Of a DNA stretch of 8,300 bases, positions 5,924 through 8,300 are shown in pieces. The stretch's first letter is position 1; every line of letters starts with the position of its first letter. The position numbers were made by a program, and so were the translations under genes. The notes under the pieces are model-generated. The model saw only the letters and a program-made list of their open reading frames with translations, had not been told where the DNA came from and searched no databases. Origin of the DNA: CAMYLY01 sp039587215 (GTDB taxonomy: Bacteria > Gemmatimonadota > Gemmatimonadetes > Gemmatimonadales > GWC2-71-9); contig JBDHIW010000103.1 of assembly GCA_039587215.1 (NCBI GenBank), positions 1-8,300 on the forward strand. The letters run 5' to 3'.

Positions 5924-6949
5924 ATGGGAACGACGACTGCTCCACTGCCGCTCAAGCCCAAGGACTTCGCCTCCGACCAAGAGGTGCGCTGGTGCCCCGG
6001 CTGCGGCGATTACGCGATCCTGAAGGGGATGCAGAAGACCATGGCCGAACTCGGCGGACGGCCCGAGGACACGGTCTTCGTATCCGGCATCGGGTGCGCC
6101 GCGCGGTTCCCCTACTACATGTCGACCTTCGGCTTTCACACGATTCACGGCCGTGCTCCGGCGATCGCGACGGGGGTCAAGCTCGCCAATCCCGATCTCG
6201 ACGTCTGGGTGATCACCGGTGACGGCGACGGGCTGAGCATCGGCGGGAACCACATGCTGCATGTGCTCCGCCGCAACGTGGACCTTCAGGTGATCCTGTT
6301 CAACAACGAGATCTACGGACTCACGAAAGGACAGTACTCCCCGACGTCCAAGCCGGGCACGCGCTCGCCCTCGACACCGATGGGATCGGTGGACGCACCG
6401 GTCGTCCCGGCATCGTTCGCGCTCGGTGCGGGTGCCCGCTTCGTCGCCCGCACGATCGACACCCAACAGGCTCACTTGGTCCAGGTCCTGAAGCGGGCCC
6501 ACGGGCATCGGGGGACGTCGTTCGTCGAGATCTTCCAGAACTGCGTGGTCTTCAACGACCAGGTCTTCGCCGCGTTCGCCGAGCGGAGTGTCGCGGCCGA
6601 GCGCCAGATCGTCGCCGAACACGGCAAGCCGCTCAGCTTCGGCGCCGACGGCGCCCGGGGCCTGCGACTGAAACCCGGACGGCTCGAGATCGAGGTCGTG
6701 ACCGTCGGGGAGAACGGGGGCACCGAAGACGACACCCTGGTGCACGACGAGCGCAACCGGACGCTGGCCGCGCTGCTTGCGGGCCTCCACCCGCCGGACT
6801 TCCCGATGGTCCTCGGCATCCTGTACTGCGACCCCGCCGCCACGTACGACGGCGACGTGATCGCACAACTCGAGCGCGCCGGTGCGTCGGACGACTGGTC
6901 CGTGGACGAGTTGTTGCATCGGGGTCATACCTGGACCGTCGTCGACTGA
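5924..6949 (+). CDS. korB: 2-oxoacid (2-oxoglutarate):ferredoxin oxidoreductase, beta subunit KorB
   Basis: This 341-residue protein carries thiamine diphosphate and the iron-sulfur cluster of the complex. WCPGCG supplies Cys24 and Cys27, GIGC supplies Cys58 and QNC supplies Cys207. These spacings closely follow the four [4Fe-4S] ligands of the Sulfolobus two-subunit enzyme (C12, C15, C46, C197). The ThDP/Mg motif runs from GDGDG (99-103) to NNEIYGLTKGQYSPTS (127-142). There is no extra ferredoxin domain, so electrons must pass to a separate ferredoxin. The C-terminal part after about 270 holds the usual extended tail (ILYCDPAATYD, 300s) and makes it longer than the roughly 290-305 residues of archaeal forms. 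GGAG at 5912-5915, inside the korA end, lies 8 nt before ATG 5924. The 2-nt gap from korA implies one operon and matched subunit output. Confidence 0.95.
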   Translation: MGTTTAPLPLKPKDFASDQEVRWCPGCGDYAILKGMQKTMAELGGRPEDTVFVSGIGCAARFPYYMSTFGFHTIHGRAPAIATGVKLANPDLDVWVITGDGDGLSIGGNHMLHVLRRNVDLQVILFNNEIYGLTKGQYSPTSKPGTRSPSTPMGSVDAPVVPASFALGAGARFVARTIDTQQAHLVQVLKRAHGHRGTSFVEIFQNCVVFNDQVFAAFAERSVAAERQIVAEHGKPLSFGADGARGLRLKPGRLEIEVVTVGENGGTEDDTLVHDERNRTLAALLAGLHPPDFPMVLGILYCDPAATYDGDVIAQLERAGASDDWSVDELLHRGHTWTVVD

Positions 6950-6959
6950 TCTGAGCTCC

Positions 6960-8300
6960 GTGTCCGAACCGACCCCGCGGCAGCACCGACCGACCCACCC
7001 CAGTATCCCGCCGGAAGCGTGGCTTCCTGCGCGGCGGCTCGCCGAAACGGTGCGGCGTCCGATCGAGCGCTTCCTTCACGTGGAAGCGTCCGCCGGCATC
7101 CTGCTCCTCGCCGCCGCGGCCATCGCCCTGGTGTGGGCCAACTCTCCGTGGCACGAGAGCTACGAGACCTTGTGGCACGCGCCGCTGACGCTGGGACTGG
7201 GGCCATGGACGTTCACGCGGGATATCCACTTCTGGATCAACGACGGTCTCATGACCGTGTTCTTTCTGGTGGTGGGCCTCGAGATCAAGCGCGAGATCGT
7301 CGAGGGTGCGCTGTCGGACTTTCGGCGGGCGGCGCTGTCCGTTGCCGGCGCACTGGGGGGGATGCTGGTGCCGGCAGGCCTGTACCTCGCCATCAACGGC
7401 TCGGGTCCGGGCTTCGACGGGTGGGGCGTGCCCATGGCCACCGACATCGCCTTTGCCGTCGGCGTGCTCACGCTCCTCGGCAACCGCGTCGCCCCCGCCA
7501 TGCGGATCCTGCTCCTGGCGATCGCGATCATCGACGACATCGGTGCGATCCTGGTCATCGCGGTGTTCTACTCCTCTGGCTTCAGCGCGACCGGTCTGCT
7601 GATCGCCGCCGTCGGGCTGGTCCTGCTGCTGACCCTGCAGCGCCTCGGGACCAGACCCGGGTGGATCTCTACCCTGCCCCTGGTGGTCATCTGGGTGGGC
7701 ATGTACACGATGGGTGTTCACCCGACCATCGCCGGGGTGATCGTGGGTCTCGCAGCGCCCGTGCGGTCGTGGGTGGGATCGGCAGGCTTCCTCGAGCTCG
7801 CTCGCGAGGCACTCGACGACTTCCAGGACCGGGTCGCGCACGGCGCCTCGGATCATGAGCTCCTCCGGCCGCTCGAACGGATGGCGTTTGCGCGCCGGGA
7901 AGCCGTCTCGCCCGCCATCCGCATCGAATCGGCGCTCCACCCCTGGGTCGCCTACGGCATCATGCCCCTCTTCGCGCTCGCGAACGCCGGTGTGCACCTC
8001 AGCGGACTGTCCTTCAGCGGATCGGGCAGCGGCGCCGTACTCGCGGGCATCATCCTGGGACTCGCGGTCGGCAAACCGGCCGGCGTGCTGTTCTTCAGTT
8101 GGCTGGCCGTCCGGCTCGGCCTCTGCGTACTGCCCGCGGGGATCGGATGGCGCCACGTCTTCGTCCTGGGCAGCGTCGCCGGCATCGGGTTTACGATGGC
8201 CATCTTCATTGCCGAACTCGCGTTCGTCGACCCGGCCATGCTCGGTATGGCCAAGCTGGCCGTACTTATCGCCACCGGTGTCGCCGCCGCCATCGGACTC
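6960..8300 (+). CDS. nhaA: Na+/H+ antiporter NhaA, C-terminus cut by window edge
   Basis: An open frame runs from GTG 6960 to the right edge (447 codons, no stop). The product is an inner-membrane antiporter that exports Na+ in exchange for H+. The key residues of E. coli NhaA are present: Asp162 in MATDIAFA (D133), Asp192-Asp193 in IIDDIGA (D163/D164), Lys372 in VGKPAG (K300) and His254 in GVHPTIAG (H225). The 30-residue spacing from Asp162 to Asp192 is identical to E. coli. Two differences stand out: about 30 extra, Pro/Arg-rich N-terminal residues before the first helix, and a hydrophilic segment about 43 residues longer (REALDDFQDRV to about IESALHPW) between His254 and Lys372. GTG 6960 gives the longest sensible N-terminus but has only a weak ribosome site; GTG 7050 is a possible shorter start. 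The 10-nt gap after korB suggests co-transcription. Confidence 0.93.
   Translation, partial: MSEPTPRQHRPTHPSIPPEAWLPARRLAETVRRPIERFLHVEASAGILLLAAAAIALVWANSPWHESYETLWHAPLTLGLGPWTFTRDIHFWINDGLMTVFFLVVGLEIKREIVEGALSDFRRAALSVAGALGGMLVPAGLYLAINGSGPGFDGWGVPMATDIAFAVGVLTLLGNRVAPAMRILLLAIAIIDDIGAILVIAVFYSSGFSATGLLIAAVGLVLLLTLQRLGTRPGWISTLPLVVIWVGMYTMGVHPTIAGVIVGLAAPVRSWVGSAGFLELAREALDDFQDRVAHGASDHELLRPLERMAFARREAVSPAIRIESALHPWVAYGIMPLFALANAGVHLSGLSFSGSGSGAVLAGIILGLAVGKPAGVLFFSWLAVRLGLCVLPAGIGWRHVFVLGSVAGIGFTMAIFIAELAFVDPAMLGMAKLAVLIATGVAAAIGL

Overview
The window is high-GC bacterial DNA with compact, G/C-rich-third-position genes. The combination of a large surface lipoprotein with BACON-like and PPC-like domains, a KorAB oxidoreductase with the gamma domain fused to alpha, a class IV RuBisCO-like protein and a long NhaA suggests an environmental bacterium such as a member of Gemmatimonadota. 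That placement is a guess from gene content; no rRNA or other taxonomic marker is present. I see no mobile element, CRISPR array, tRNA or rRNA.

Layout. Positions 1-3943 hold five genes on the minus strand and 4065-8300 hold three on the plus strand, so the two blocks diverge from an intergenic region at 3944-4064. In the direction of transcription the minus block runs: non-haem ferritin (3943-3452), a hairpin terminator candidate (3432-3400), a RuBisCO-like protein (3387-2281), an overlapping small cupin (2288-1902), a small membrane protein (1758-1456), and a secreted multidomain lipoprotein (1190 to beyond the left edge). The plus block is a tight apparent operon: korA (4065-5921), korB (2 nt later, 5924-6949) and nhaA (10 nt later, 6960 to beyond the right edge).

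How they may work together. KorAB is a ferredoxin-linked, CoA-dependent 2-oxoacid (probably 2-oxoglutarate) oxidoreductase with an oxygen-sensitive iron-sulfur cluster and thiamine diphosphate. Ferritin stores iron and lowers free Fe(II). Their divergent promoters share a near-perfect 18-bp palindrome centred on CCAACCGGTTGG, which overlaps the ferritin -10 box and the kor -35 candidate, so a single dimeric repressor could control both. NhaA, a Na+/H+ antiporter, appears co-transcribed with korAB. The RuBisCO-like protein has kept only part of the RuBisCO active site and is probably translationally coupled to the cupin; this pair is the least understood part of the window.

The first and last genes are cut by the window edges. 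Domain assignments come from reading the sequence, not from database searches.
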